From a virus, in the IMG/VR virus record IMGVR_UViG_3300048834_000363, positions 1 through 51,379 of that record: 51,379 bases of DNA, one strand, 5' to 3'. Position numbers and translations under genes: made by a program. Within the stretch, counting starts at the first letter, position 1, and the number at the start of each line of letters is the position of its first letter. Positions 1 through 7,159 of the stretch are shown one piece after another. A model generated the notes under the pieces. That model saw only the letters and a list, made by a program, of their open reading frames with translations, did no database searches and was not told the DNA's origin.

Positions 1-47
1 CTGTCGGCTTAGGACGGACCTGCTCTATCCAGCTGAGCTACGGGGCC
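1..47 (-). repeat. attL core, 47-bp direct repeat
   Basis: The first 47 bases recur exactly at 50641-50687, 40 bp beyond the second arm site that follows the integrase gene, so the two copies are the attL and attR cores of the prophage. Read on the minus strand the core is the 5' half of a tRNA gene. The window starts on the first repeat base, so I cannot tell whether the identity extends further left. Confidence 0.92.
1..47 (-). tRNA. 5' half of a tRNA gene, possibly tRNA-Arg(CCT)
   Basis: On the minus strand the core begins GGCCCCG (acceptor 5' strand), then TA, then a D arm GCTC-AGCTGGATA-GAGC, a textbook tRNA start. A TCCTAA string follows where the anticodon loop should lie, suggesting CCT (Arg). 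The five bases on either side do not form a proper anticodon stem within the visible sequence, so the isotype is uncertain. The 3' half would lie to the left of the window. Confidence 0.5.
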
Positions 48-58
48 TGCGCGCAGAA

Positions 59-87
59 TGCGTAGTGAAATCAGCGCGTCGGCGCAA
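59..87 (-). promoter_or_regulatory. Candidate phage-supplied promoter for the tRNA at attL
   Basis: On the minus strand TTGCGC (87-82) and TACGCA (64-59) are 17 bp apart, ending 11 bp before the tRNA 5' end at 47. The chromosomal side of attR has TTGCGG and TAGCTC, also 17 bp apart and 12 bp before the tRNA start. The matching geometry suggests the phage replaces the promoter it displaces. The hexamers are weak matches to consensus. Confidence 0.4.
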
Positions 88-122
88 CGCTGGAAGAGAA
101 CGAAAAGAGACGCTCACGGCAT

Positions 123-144
123 GGTTTGCAACGCGGTTTGCAAC
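123..144 (+). promoter_or_regulatory. Two arm-type integrase sites, left end
   Basis: GGTTTGCAAC occurs at 123-132 and 135-144. Near-identical GGTTTGCATC occurs twice at the other prophage end (50555-50564, 50607-50616). In circular attP all four copies would lie in the same orientation around the core, as expected for arm-type binding sites of a tyrosine integrase. Inferred from repetition and position only. Confidence 0.6.
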
Positions 145-182
145 TCTGTTCGCCGACCGTTCGATTTGAGGCTTAAGGAAAC

Positions 183-212
183 GAGAGGGGGCAGCCGAAG
201 CCGCCCCCTCTC
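183..212 (-). terminator. Rho-independent terminator of the late operon
   Basis: GAGAGGGGGC (183-192) pairs perfectly with GCCCCCTCTC (203-212). On the minus strand the loop region contains TTCG, and the hairpin is followed by GTTTCCTT. It lies downstream of the last minus-strand gene and before the attachment site, the expected place to end the long late transcript. Confidence 0.75.
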
Positions 213-223
213 TTCCCCGCACA

Positions 224-239
224 CCGCCCCGAAGGGCGG
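224..239 (-). terminator. Second hairpin of a tandem terminator
   Basis: CCGCCC and GGGCGG form a 6-bp stem, with a TTCG loop on the minus strand, a few bases after the stop of the last late gene. There is no T-run of its own; it precedes the stronger hairpin at 183-212. Confidence 0.5.
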
Positions 240-246
240 ATTCTGT

Positions 247-600
247 TTACTGGGCAGGCGGCTCGTCTGCCGGCGGCTCGGCCGGAGGTTCAGCCGCCGG
301 GGTGTTCGCCGTGATCGCGGCAGCGATCGCTTCCTGCGTGTTGTTCAGGCTGGTGATGACTTCATCGACCGTGCCTTCGCCGGCCAGCACGCCTTGCAGC
401 TGGCCGTTGATGCCGTTCAGCAGCGCGATGATCGAGCCCGCGACGGTTTGCGTCTCCTGCGCCTCAGCGAGCGCGGTGTTCAGTTTCTCTTGCAGGGACA
501 TTTTCAATTCCTCGATTGCCGCCAGGAGGAGGGCAACACCCGAAGCGCCTGGCTCGCCCGCGGGGTGGATGTGGTGGTGAACTTGGATGGTGATTTCCAT
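247..600 (-). CDS. Small phage protein, lysis-region end
   Basis: 117 aa and the last gene of the late operon. A histidine-rich N-terminus (VHHHIHP, residues 7-13) leads into an alanine/leucine-rich helical region, and the tail is built of proline-alanine repeats such as AEPPAEPPADEPP. The part reading VAGSIIALLNGINGQL resembles small helical proteins found near phage lysis or decoration genes, but I cannot assign a function. The His cluster could bind metal; that is only a guess. Confidence 0.65.
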   Translation of the reverse strand: MEITIQVHHHIHPAGEPGASGVALLLAAIEELKMSLQEKLNTALAEAQETQTVAGSIIALLNGINGQLQGVLAGEGTVDEVITSLNNTQEAIAAAITANTPAAEPPAEPPADEPPAQ

Positions 601-605
601 GTGCG

Positions 606-773
606 TCAGGCCTTCTGCTTGGCGCGCACGGACGGCGCTTTGGGGCGCACGCTCGGCATCACCTGCGCCAGCACGCAGCCGGCGAGGCGCTTGGCCTCAG
701 CGGGCGTGCAGACGCCATCCTTCACGACGCGGCCGGCGAGTTTCGCCAGCCGCACCGACGTGCGCTTATCCAT
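606..773 (-). CDS. Small basic phage protein
   Basis: 55 aa starting MDKRTSVRLAKLAGRVV. The start is the ATG at 773 because GAGG lies 6 bases upstream; a longer reading from 839 would overlap the previous gene with low-complexity sequence. It is very basic and ends in a Lys/Arg/Pro-rich tail. No known domain recognised. It sits between two small late genes in the lysis region. Confidence 0.6.
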   Translation of the reverse strand: MDKRTSVRLAKLAGRVVKDGVCTPAEAKRLAGCVLAQVMPSVRPKAPSVRAKQKA

Positions 774-786
774 TGTGATCCTCGTT

Positions 787-1116
787 TTAGTTCGCGCGGG
801 GCGGGGGCCACCGCTCTTTGATTTCCTCGGAGAGCTCATCGAGCCGCTTCATGATGCGCTCTTCCGATTTCTCCATGGCCTTTTCGACGTCGGGCTTTCG
901 CGCATACGTCTCCGCCGCATAGAGCTGGTGTTTGGCCAGCGAGCCCGCGACGTCGTCGGCGCTCTTCTGCGCTTTTTCGGATGCGGTTTTCAAATCGTCG
1001 ATCTCCCGGCGATGACTGAGGTGCAGCCAACCCAATACGATCGTGAAGAGGGTGAGGATTGCACCCCACGCATGGTCGAACGTGAACACCGGCGGCGGGA
1101 CTCCATCTGCGCTCAC
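787..1116 (-). CDS. One-pass membrane protein with coiled coil, lysis cassette
   Basis: 109 aa. One hydrophobic helix (about residues 15-33, GAILTLFTIVLGWLHL) is followed by a long charged coiled coil with the pattern KHQLYAAETYARKPDVEKA. Proteins of this shape are common in alphaproteobacterial phage lysis cassettes. It could be a holin, antiholin or extra spanin-like factor. Its start overlaps the stop of the upstream lipoprotein gene by 4 bases (ATGA), so the two are probably translated together. Confidence 0.7.
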   Translation of the reverse strand: MSADGVPPPVFTFDHAWGAILTLFTIVLGWLHLSHRREIDDLKTASEKAQKSADDVAGSLAKHQLYAAETYARKPDVEKAMEKSEERIMKRLDELSEEIKERWPPPRAN

Positions 1117-1367
1117 GGCGCGTCGTTTCCGCAGAAGCGATCGAACACGGCGTTGTGCTCGATCGCCTGCGCGATGGTTTCATCGGTGTCTTGGCGTGAC
1201 GGCCTGAACCGCTCCAGCGCGTCACACGGCACGCTGGAGGGTTCGGGCTCGCTGGCGCCTCTAATCCCGGAAATGAGCGTCGGGATGCTCGCGCAGCTTC
1301 CCAGGATCAGCGTCAAGCTCAGCGCGAACGCGAGCGCGAATTTCCTTCGCTTCGAAGACGGCTTCAT
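1113..1367 (-). CDS. Rz1-like o-spanin lipoprotein
   Basis: 84 aa. A basic start and hydrophobic core are followed by a lipobox (ILGSC, Cys about residue 25), indicating an outer-membrane lipoprotein. The mature part has the pattern DTDETIAQAIEHNAVFDRFCG seen in Rz1-type proteins encoded next to phage lysis genes. It begins inside the preceding Rz-like gene in the +1 frame and overlaps it by 107 bases, the same nested design as lambda Rz/Rz1. Expected role: joining inner and outer membranes for final disruption during lysis. Confidence 0.72.
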   Translation of the reverse strand: MKPSSKRRKFALAFALSLTLILGSCASIPTLISGIRGASEPEPSSVPCDALERFRPSRQDTDETIAQAIEHNAVFDRFCGNDAP

Positions 1368-1494
1368 TGTGTTTTCTCACCCTCTCGCGAAAGAGTTCGC
1401 GCTCGATGTCGGAATGCAGCTTCTCGCGCTCGATCCAGCGGACGATTGAGCCCGCCAGATCGACGACGAGAAGCGCAAGCTGTAGCCAGTTCAC
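1261..1494 (-). CDS. Rz-like i-spanin
   Basis: 77 aa. An N-terminal membrane helix (NWLQLALLVVDLAGSIV) is followed by a strongly charged helical region suited to a periplasmic coiled coil. The last third overlaps the Rz1-like lipoprotein gene in another frame. The ATG overlaps the stop of the holin-like gene by 4 bases. It is short for an i-spanin, so the assignment leans on topology and on the overlapping partner. Confidence 0.65.
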   Translation of the reverse strand: MNWLQLALLVVDLAGSIVRWIEREKLHSDIERELFRERVRKHNEAVFEAKEIRARVRAELDADPGKLREHPDAHFRD

Positions 1495-2147
1495 GACGCT
1501 GCGGCCGGGGCGACCGGCGCGACCGGCGAGGTGGTTTGGAGTTCGACAGGACGCAGCACCACCGGCGCCATGAAAGCGACGTGCTCATTCGCCGGCAGCC
1601 GCATCAAGGACCAGATGCGGCGGCGCTGGGCATCTTCGCCGCCGACTGGCTTCAGCATGCCGCCGAAGAGCGCGATGCTCTGCTCAAGCGCACGCTCCAC
1701 CCATGCTTGAGCGACGGGAAATGAGACCTCGCGCGGCTTGCCGTCCGGGCCGATGGCCGCGCCCTCGACGTAATTCGCCGCGGCCTGCACCGCCCGTTCC
1801 GTCCATTCGGCGATCATCTCAGCACGCTTTGCGTCGGCATTGCGGTTGAGCACCTTGTTGACGGCTGCGGTGATTGCGGCCGTAGCGCCCAGCAGCGCCG
1901 TAGCGAGCAGAGACAGCACGCCCTCCAGAAGGGGCGAAAGGTCCACACGCCCGTCCGGCGCATACGTCGTGAGATCGGCCGATTGCTCGCCGTTGAACTC
2001 CGAGCCAGCCGCCGGCATCGGGGCGACCAGATCAGCGACAACGCCAGTGTTGGCCGCGATAGTTTCAGCGGCGGCCGGGGTGGCGAGCGCAAGCACGCCA
2101 AAGGTTGCCGCCGCCGCGAGCGCGGCGACGATCGATGACAGTTTCAT
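1491..2147 (-). CDS. Holin-like membrane protein with signal sequence
   Basis: 218 aa from the ATG at 2147, chosen because GGAG lies 5 bases upstream; the frame is open further up without support. A signal-peptide-like N-terminus ends near TPAAAE. A second hydrophobic segment (LEGVLSLLATALLGATAAI) is followed by NKVLNRNADAKRAEMIAEW, which recalls LL-H-type phage holins. The C-terminus is Pro/Val/Ala rich. It is translationally coupled to the spanin pair. The holin role is inferred from membrane segments and neighbours. Confidence 0.6.
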   Translation of the reverse strand: MKLSSIVAALAAAATFGVLALATPAAAETIAANTGVVADLVAPMPAAGSEFNGEQSADLTTYAPDGRVDLSPLLEGVLSLLATALLGATAAITAAVNKVLNRNADAKRAEMIAEWTERAVQAAANYVEGAAIGPDGKPREVSFPVAQAWVERALEQSIALFGGMLKPVGGEDAQRRRIWSLMRLPANEHVAFMAPVVLRPVELQTTSPVAPVAPAAAS

Positions 2148-2296
2148 ATTAGCTCCGTGGGTTCCAGGCGTGCGGGATTTGCGGCGGCGTCGGCCTGGAT
2201 GCGACACCGTCGACAAGGGGGGCTGCCTTGCCGGGACATTGGGTCAGGTCATTGACCAGCTTGGCTTAGGGGCTGGCGCTGCATTATGGTCAGCCG

Positions 2297-2941
2297 ATGG
2301 TCGACAAAGCTTATTCCGAGCGCCCAAATTTTCGTCCGTTCAGATGGGCGCTCGACGGCGGCGGGCGACGTCTGGTGATTGATCTCATCCGCACGCGCGG
2401 GCTGAAGGTTATGCTTGAAGTTGGGGTCTACGTAGGCGGATCAAGCCTGCAGTGGCTTGAGGCCTGCCCTGATCTGCATGTGATCGGCGTCGATCCGTGG
2501 CCCGCGGATATGGATGTCGGCGGGTATTTTGAACGCAATGCCGACTTCTACCGTGCGCATGTCGACCTGTGCGGCATGAGCGAGGCGGAGTTCATCGCGC
2601 AGATGAAGCGCCCAGACGCCGGATTCCTCGCGACGATTTCCAACCTTTGGGATTATCGAGGCCGCTTCACTCCGGTTCGTGGCTATGCGCCGGCGGCTTT
2701 GCATGAGCTTAAGGCGCGTGGTGCAAAGCCCGACATCGCGTTTCTCGACGCCATGAAAACCGGCGACGAAATGAATGTCATCCGCGAACTATGGCCAGAC
2801 TGCATCATCACAGGCGACGATTGGTGCTGGCGTGACCACGCCGGCAACGCACCCATTCGAGCTCCGGTGCTGGATTTTGCAGAGCGCCACGATCTGCGCC
2901 TCACCGTGGAGCGCGCGACCTGGATGCTGACGCCGCTTTAA
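2297..2941 (+). CDS. Class I SAM-dependent methyltransferase (moron)
   Basis: 214 aa on the strand opposite the late operon. A glycine-rich SAM-binding motif (LEVGVYVGGSSLQWL, about residues 40-54) is followed by an acidic strand end (VIGVDPW), then PDIAFLDAM and IITGDDW. This order fits the Methyltransf_24-like small-molecule or glycan methyltransferases rather than DNA methylases, since no NPPY or DPPW motif is present. Its stop overlaps the tailspike stop in a shared TTAA. Position and orientation mark it as an accessory gene probably expressed in the lysogen; the substrate is unknown. The promoter is unclear: TTGGCT (2261) and CATTAT (2282) are only 15 bp apart. Confidence 0.75.
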   Translation: MVDKAYSERPNFRPFRWALDGGGRRLVIDLIRTRGLKVMLEVGVYVGGSSLQWLEACPDLHVIGVDPWPADMDVGGYFERNADFYRAHVDLCGMSEAEFIAQMKRPDAGFLATISNLWDYRGRFTPVRGYAPAALHELKARGAKPDIAFLDAMKTGDEMNVIRELWPDCIITGDDWCWRDHAGNAPIRAPVLDFAERHDLRLTVERATWMLTPL

Positions 2942-5238
2942 GCGGCGACGCGGTAGCGGCCGCGAATGCGGAGGATGGCGCCGCTCCCGCTGGCTTTGTC
3001 CGTAATCGCCAGCTCGCTCGGGCTCACGCCCGATCCAAGCGCCTGGATCGTAATGTAGCTCTGACCAGAGTTCGCGACCGGCACAAGTTGCGTGCGTGAC
3101 GCTGGCCAGTTGAACGCCGTGATGTCCGTCAGCACAAAGTCGCTCGGATTTGCCGACGCAACCGCCGCAAGCGGCAATCCGCCGATCCGCACAGCGCCGG
3201 TTGCCGTGGTATAAGTTGGGGTGAAGTTCAGATTGATCTCGATCTGAACCCATTTGCCAACGCGCTGATAATTGCCGACCTGCGTCGTGTACGACACTGA
3301 CAGGTCGCCAGGCGTGGAGCTCGTCACGGTCGGCGTGAACGTGCCAGCCTGATAGAGCGGTAGCAAGTTGGCGAAGTCGACGTAGTCGGTGGCGCCTGGA
3401 TTGCCCAAGACCTTTACGTTTGAGCCGATCGTTGCGCCGCCAGAAAGCGTGGTCGTGATGGCGGCGCCGTTACCCTTGAACGTGTTGCCGACGATTGCGA
3501 TGTCATCGATCGTAATCGCGCTGGACGCCGTCAGAAGAACGCCGTTGGTGGCGAAGTTTTGGATCAGGGTGCCGTAGATCGTGCCTTCGCCAGTTGAGCC
3601 CGATATAACAACGCCGTTTGTTGCTGTCGGCGTATCGCCGCCATCGAGCGTACTGCCTCCAATCGCCCAGCCTTCTTGCTCTTGTATATAGACGGCGTCG
3701 CCGCCAACCATTTTGACGGTGACATTGGAGAGAACCATGCGCTCTGAGGCATACCCGTAAACGCCTCGCGTATCGCAGCCGAGGATGGTGGTGCCGTCGA
3801 CACTCACGTCGTCGTTCGTGCCCGTGGCGCCCTGAATAGCGACTCCGGTTGTCCCGGTGACGCCATCAGCATCAATTGTACCCCCTGAGACAGAGGCCCC
3901 ATCCGAGCTGTTAGCTATCTCAATGCCGTTTATAGCGAAGCCCTTAATAGAACAATCGCTGGCGATGGCGCTGGGGCAATGATCCAGGCTTACCCCCATT
4001 GAGCCGCCAAACGTCGTGCACCCATCCGCCTTAAAACCAGGCGCATTTCTAACCTCGATGCAGAGATTGGAGCTGTCATTCGGCGAGGTTGGCATGCGCA
4101 CTTCGACATTGCGCACATAGCCGCCCTTGAGCGGGTAGGACGATGACCCGCGAATTTGGATGCCACCTTGCGTGAGGCTCGCAGGCATTGCCGAGCGATC
4201 GACGCGGCCGCCCTCGATGCGAGGGCCGTTCTTTGTGGCGGTGTTCGTGCCGCCGTCCAGGAAGATGCCGATATTGCCAACCGTGCCGCCAATGTCTTTA
4301 TCGATGATGTAAGTATCGTCCGTGTTGGCGCCGAGATAGATTCCGTAACCATCGACGTCGCGCACCTTCGGGCGGATCAGAACGCAACGATCACCATACA
4401 CCGTGATCCCGCCGCAGCTTGTCGTGTTGGCGGCGTTCCCATCGACATAAGCGTCAATAAGCGTCACATCGTCAGCGCTGGCGCCGATGCGGATCGCATC
4501 CTTGCTGGATGTGCCGCTGGCAAACTTCAACTTAGCGCCGCGGTCAAAAATCCAGACCTGGTTGGCCAGCGGTTCCAAATTGTCGGAGATGATATAGGTT
4601 CCGTGCGGGAAATAGATCGTGGCGCCGGACGCGCCTCCCGCTGTGATCGCCGCTGCGATCTCTGCGGTGTCGTCATTGCTGCCATCGCCCAACGCGCCGT
4701 AAGTCGGATTCTTGACGTTGATCCAGTTCGGCCCACCCAACCGCGCCATGGCTCTGGCTACAGTTGTCTCCTCCAACACAGGCGTCATGGCTTCGGACGC
4801 AGGCGAGCCCGAAAACACCAGCAGCCAGCGGCCAGCCCCTGTTGATGCGGCCCCTACAGAGGGGCGTAAAACCGTTGTGCCATTATGTGCGTCCTCGGAT
4901 GCTGGATCATAGCGATAGAACGCAATCTCCGTTTCGAGGAGAAGCGCAATAGCGCCGCTCGGAACGTGCGCTGCAGCATCGATCGCACGCAGGACGGTGG
5001 CAGTCAGCGCGTTGATGAACGTCGGCTGCTCAACCCAAATCGGCCCCGTCGCTTCACGGCACTGGTAGAGCTTCTTTTCGTCGGTTCTGAAGCAATATTG
5101 CCCGACGACTGGCGCTGGATCAGTCGGGAATGCCGTGCCGGAAAAGCAGCTCCGCAACGCCTCATCACGCGCAGCGATTTTCGGCCGGCTGTCCCGGATT
5201 TTTTGGGTTGCAGGAAAATCTTCGAACGTTTGAACCAT
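2938..5238 (-). CDS. Tailspike/tail fibre with pectate-lyase-type beta-helix
   Basis: 766 aa. The N-terminal ~170 residues probably attach to the tail. Then comes the Pectate_lyase_3 opening (VKNPTYGALGDGSNDDT) and IYFPHGTYIIS, followed by several hundred residues of short Gly/Asn/Asp-rich strands (ISGSTGEGTIYG and similar) typical of a right-handed parallel beta-helix. The C-terminal ~120 residues are beta-rich and may trimerise. Role: recognition and possibly depolymerisation of a surface polysaccharide. It is the last structural gene before the lysis cassette. Confidence 0.85.
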   Translation of the reverse strand: MVQTFEDFPATQKIRDSRPKIAARDEALRSCFSGTAFPTDPAPVVGQYCFRTDEKKLYQCREATGPIWVEQPTFINALTATVLRAIDAAAHVPSGAIALLLETEIAFYRYDPASEDAHNGTTVLRPSVGAASTGAGRWLLVFSGSPASEAMTPVLEETTVARAMARLGGPNWINVKNPTYGALGDGSNDDTAEIAAAITAGGASGATIYFPHGTYIISDNLEPLANQVWIFDRGAKLKFASGTSSKDAIRIGASADDVTLIDAYVDGNAANTTSCGGITVYGDRCVLIRPKVRDVDGYGIYLGANTDDTYIIDKDIGGTVGNIGIFLDGGTNTATKNGPRIEGGRVDRSAMPASLTQGGIQIRGSSSYPLKGGYVRNVEVRMPTSPNDSSNLCIEVRNAPGFKADGCTTFGGSMGVSLDHCPSAIASDCSIKGFAINGIEIANSSDGASVSGGTIDADGVTGTTGVAIQGATGTNDDVSVDGTTILGCDTRGVYGYASERMVLSNVTVKMVGGDAVYIQEQEGWAIGGSTLDGGDTPTATNGVVISGSTGEGTIYGTLIQNFATNGVLLTASSAITIDDIAIVGNTFKGNGAAITTTLSGGATIGSNVKVLGNPGATDYVDFANLLPLYQAGTFTPTVTSSTPGDLSVSYTTQVGNYQRVGKWVQIEINLNFTPTYTTATGAVRIGGLPLAAVASANPSDFVLTDITAFNWPASRTQLVPVANSGQSYITIQALGSGVSPSELAITDKASGSGAILRIRGRYRVAA

Positions 5239-5259
5239 CTTGCGTTTGCGTCCTTCAGC

Positions 5260-6726
5260 TCAGTAGCCGGTGGCGATCCACTTGATTTTGCCGTCGACGC
5301 TGTCGTCGAGATCGTCGCCGAAATGGATTGTTGCGAAGAAGCGGCCGGTCTCGATGTCGTCGCGCACAGTCACGCGCGGCACCGTGATGACGCCATCGGC
5401 GGCGACGACTTGGGCGACGACTTCGGGCGGCTGATAGAAGCCGCGGTTGAACGTGACGTACTGCCCGCCTTCGGCGATCTCGGCTTCGCCACGATCGATG
5501 ACGTCAGGCACATCGATGTTCAGCTTGGCGCGCGTGATCGCGAAAATGCGCTCGACGGCCTCGACGGTGAGGCGCATCCAGATCACGGCGCTCTGAAACT
5601 CGTATTCACCGGCCACGAATGGGGCGAAGTCGCCGAAGCCGACAGGCCCGCGGATGTTCCAGCGGGTTTGAAACGCGGCGCCAGCCGATGAGCCCTGGAT
5701 CAGTTCGACGTCAGCGACGGCGCCAGGGAAGGGGCCGATCGACACCTTGTCGAACACTGGCGTGACGCGCGTGCCGCCGGTGACTAGGGGCCGGCGCAGC
5801 TTCACCTCGATGTCGAGGCGCGGCGGCTCAACGTTGTGCAGCTCGCGCCGCACCTCTGGCGCATAGACTTGCAGGTCGATCAGTAGCGGCGGCGGGCCGA
5901 CGCCTGTGATGATCTTGGCCTGCGGAAACGTGAGCTCGATTTCGAGCAGCGGCGCTTCGAGCTCTTGATCGTACCCAACCGATGGCGCCAGCGGCGTCAC
6001 GGCGATGTCGAGGCGCGGCGCCGCGAGCGCCAAGTTCAGCTGCGGCGCGCGCGGCGTCACCGCAATGTTGAGGCGCGGCGGCTGCAGCGCGACGATGCCG
6101 CCCCTGATCGCGTAGGTGTTGGTGATGAACCGCCGCGAAGTGGAGAACGGCGACAGCGTCCAGTCACCGGGATTCTGGCTGCTGGCGTTCAGCGAGCGCC
6201 GCGCCGATGCGAGGCCGAGATTGCCGCCAGTGTCGTCGTATTGGCGGTTGTCGTAATTCGATGGCGTCGATGGCGTGGCTGTGGGATCGCGGATCGCAAC
6301 CGTCGTGATCCATAGAACGTCGTCGGCGCCCCAGGGCGGCGCGCAGTTCGGGGGATTGGCGACTCGGTCGTTTCCGGTGACTGCGGCGCCAGCAGCGATC
6401 TCCCCCGTCGCTTCGCTCAGCCGATAGATGTGCCAGACAGCGCGCGTCGCGATGTTGGTGTTGATGCTGAGCGAAAGCCCGCTCTCGCTGCCGTCGCAAA
6501 TCTTCTTGAAGACGTGCAGGCCGACATAGCTGCTGTACGCTGTGGAATCGACGGGGCTCCATTCGCCCGCGGTGTCGTTATCCCAGGTAACGGTGGCGCC
6601 GCTGCGAACCGCGAAGAAGGCGAGCAGGGTCTGCCCGGCCGTGACCGTCGGAAGCTGAACGCTGCGTGCCAGCAAGTCGCTGTTGGACTGCCCGCGCTTG
6701 ACCTCGACAACAGTGGGGAACGTCAC
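5260..6726 (-). CDS. Phage tail-associated structural protein with proline-rich repeats
   Basis: 488 aa. The N-terminal ~210 residues look like a beta-sandwich (TLLAFFAVRSGATVTWDND). A mid-region repeats a short motif of the form PRLDIAVTPLAP / PQLNLALAAP at least six times between about residues 210 and 320. The C-terminus is again beta-rich. Position between the tail tip and tailspike genes suggests a fibre or baseplate part. No enzyme motif seen. Confidence 0.7.
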   Translation of the reverse strand: MTFPTVVEVKRGQSNSDLLARSVQLPTVTAGQTLLAFFAVRSGATVTWDNDTAGEWSPVDSTAYSSYVGLHVFKKICDGSESGLSLSINTNIATRAVWHIYRLSEATGEIAAGAAVTGNDRVANPPNCAPPWGADDVLWITTVAIRDPTATPSTPSNYDNRQYDDTGGNLGLASARRSLNASSQNPGDWTLSPFSTSRRFITNTYAIRGGIVALQPPRLNIAVTPRAPQLNLALAAPRLDIAVTPLAPSVGYDQELEAPLLEIELTFPQAKIITGVGPPPLLIDLQVYAPEVRRELHNVEPPRLDIEVKLRRPLVTGGTRVTPVFDKVSIGPFPGAVADVELIQGSSAGAAFQTRWNIRGPVGFGDFAPFVAGEYEFQSAVIWMRLTVEAVERIFAITRAKLNIDVPDVIDRGEAEIAEGGQYVTFNRGFYQPPEVVAQVVAADGVITVPRVTVRDDIETGRFFATIHFGDDLDDSVDGKIKWIATGY

Positions 6727-6739
6727 GTCAGCGGCTCAA

Positions 6740-7141
6740 TCAGACGAGCGCCAGCACGCCCGACACGTTCCACTGGATCGTGATGTTGCCGCCATTCGGC
6801 GAGACCGGCAGGCCGGTGACGCCTGTATCGAGGTAAGCGATCAGTGGCGACGTCGCCGGATCGCCGGTATCCTTGAAGAGGATCAAGGCCTCGCAGGGAT
6901 CGCCGCTGACCGTCGGGATCGTGACGTCGGCTGCATCGAACACCCCAGCCGTGAACGTCTTCGACGTGAGCGCCGTCGGGGTGCCGACTGCGCCGGCAAC
7001 GGCATCGTTCCAGAAATCGTGCGCCGAATCGAAGCTGTAATCCGCGGTGTCGATCAGCGCGACCTTGATGGTGTCATTCTCAAGATCGATGTCGCCTTTC
7101 CACAGCAGATTGAGAAAGCTCGTGTAGGGAGCGTTTGCCAC
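6740..7141 (-). CDS. Small phage structural protein
   Basis: 133 aa. It resembles a widespread small virion protein that starts NLLWKGDIDLENDTIKVALI and continues with a DYSFD..HDFWND segment. It is beta-rich with few charged residues. It follows the large tail tip gene, so it is probably a tail or fibre component. Confidence 0.7.
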   Translation of the reverse strand: MANAPYTSFLNLLWKGDIDLENDTIKVALIDTADYSFDSAHDFWNDAVAGAVGTPTALTSKTFTAGVFDAADVTIPTVSGDPCEALILFKDTGDPATSPLIAYLDTGVTGLPVSPNGGNITIQWNVSGVLALV

Positions 7142-7159
7142 GTCGTTCAGTCTCCGGTG

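Noticed and set aside
1-47. Amber-suppressor tRNA (anticodon CTA)
   Set aside because: A shifted loop would give CTA, but position 33 would be C instead of the invariant T and the stem has a C-C mismatch.
24-222. 65-aa minus-strand frame before the first gene
   Set aside because: It crosses the terminator hairpin, the integrase arm sites and the tRNA promoter region; Arg/Ala-rich without a ribosome site.
58-1449. 463-aa open frame on the plus strand across the lysis region
   Set aside because: Composition is Arg-rich and it runs antisense to six coupled genes with good starts; typical high-G+C shadow frame.
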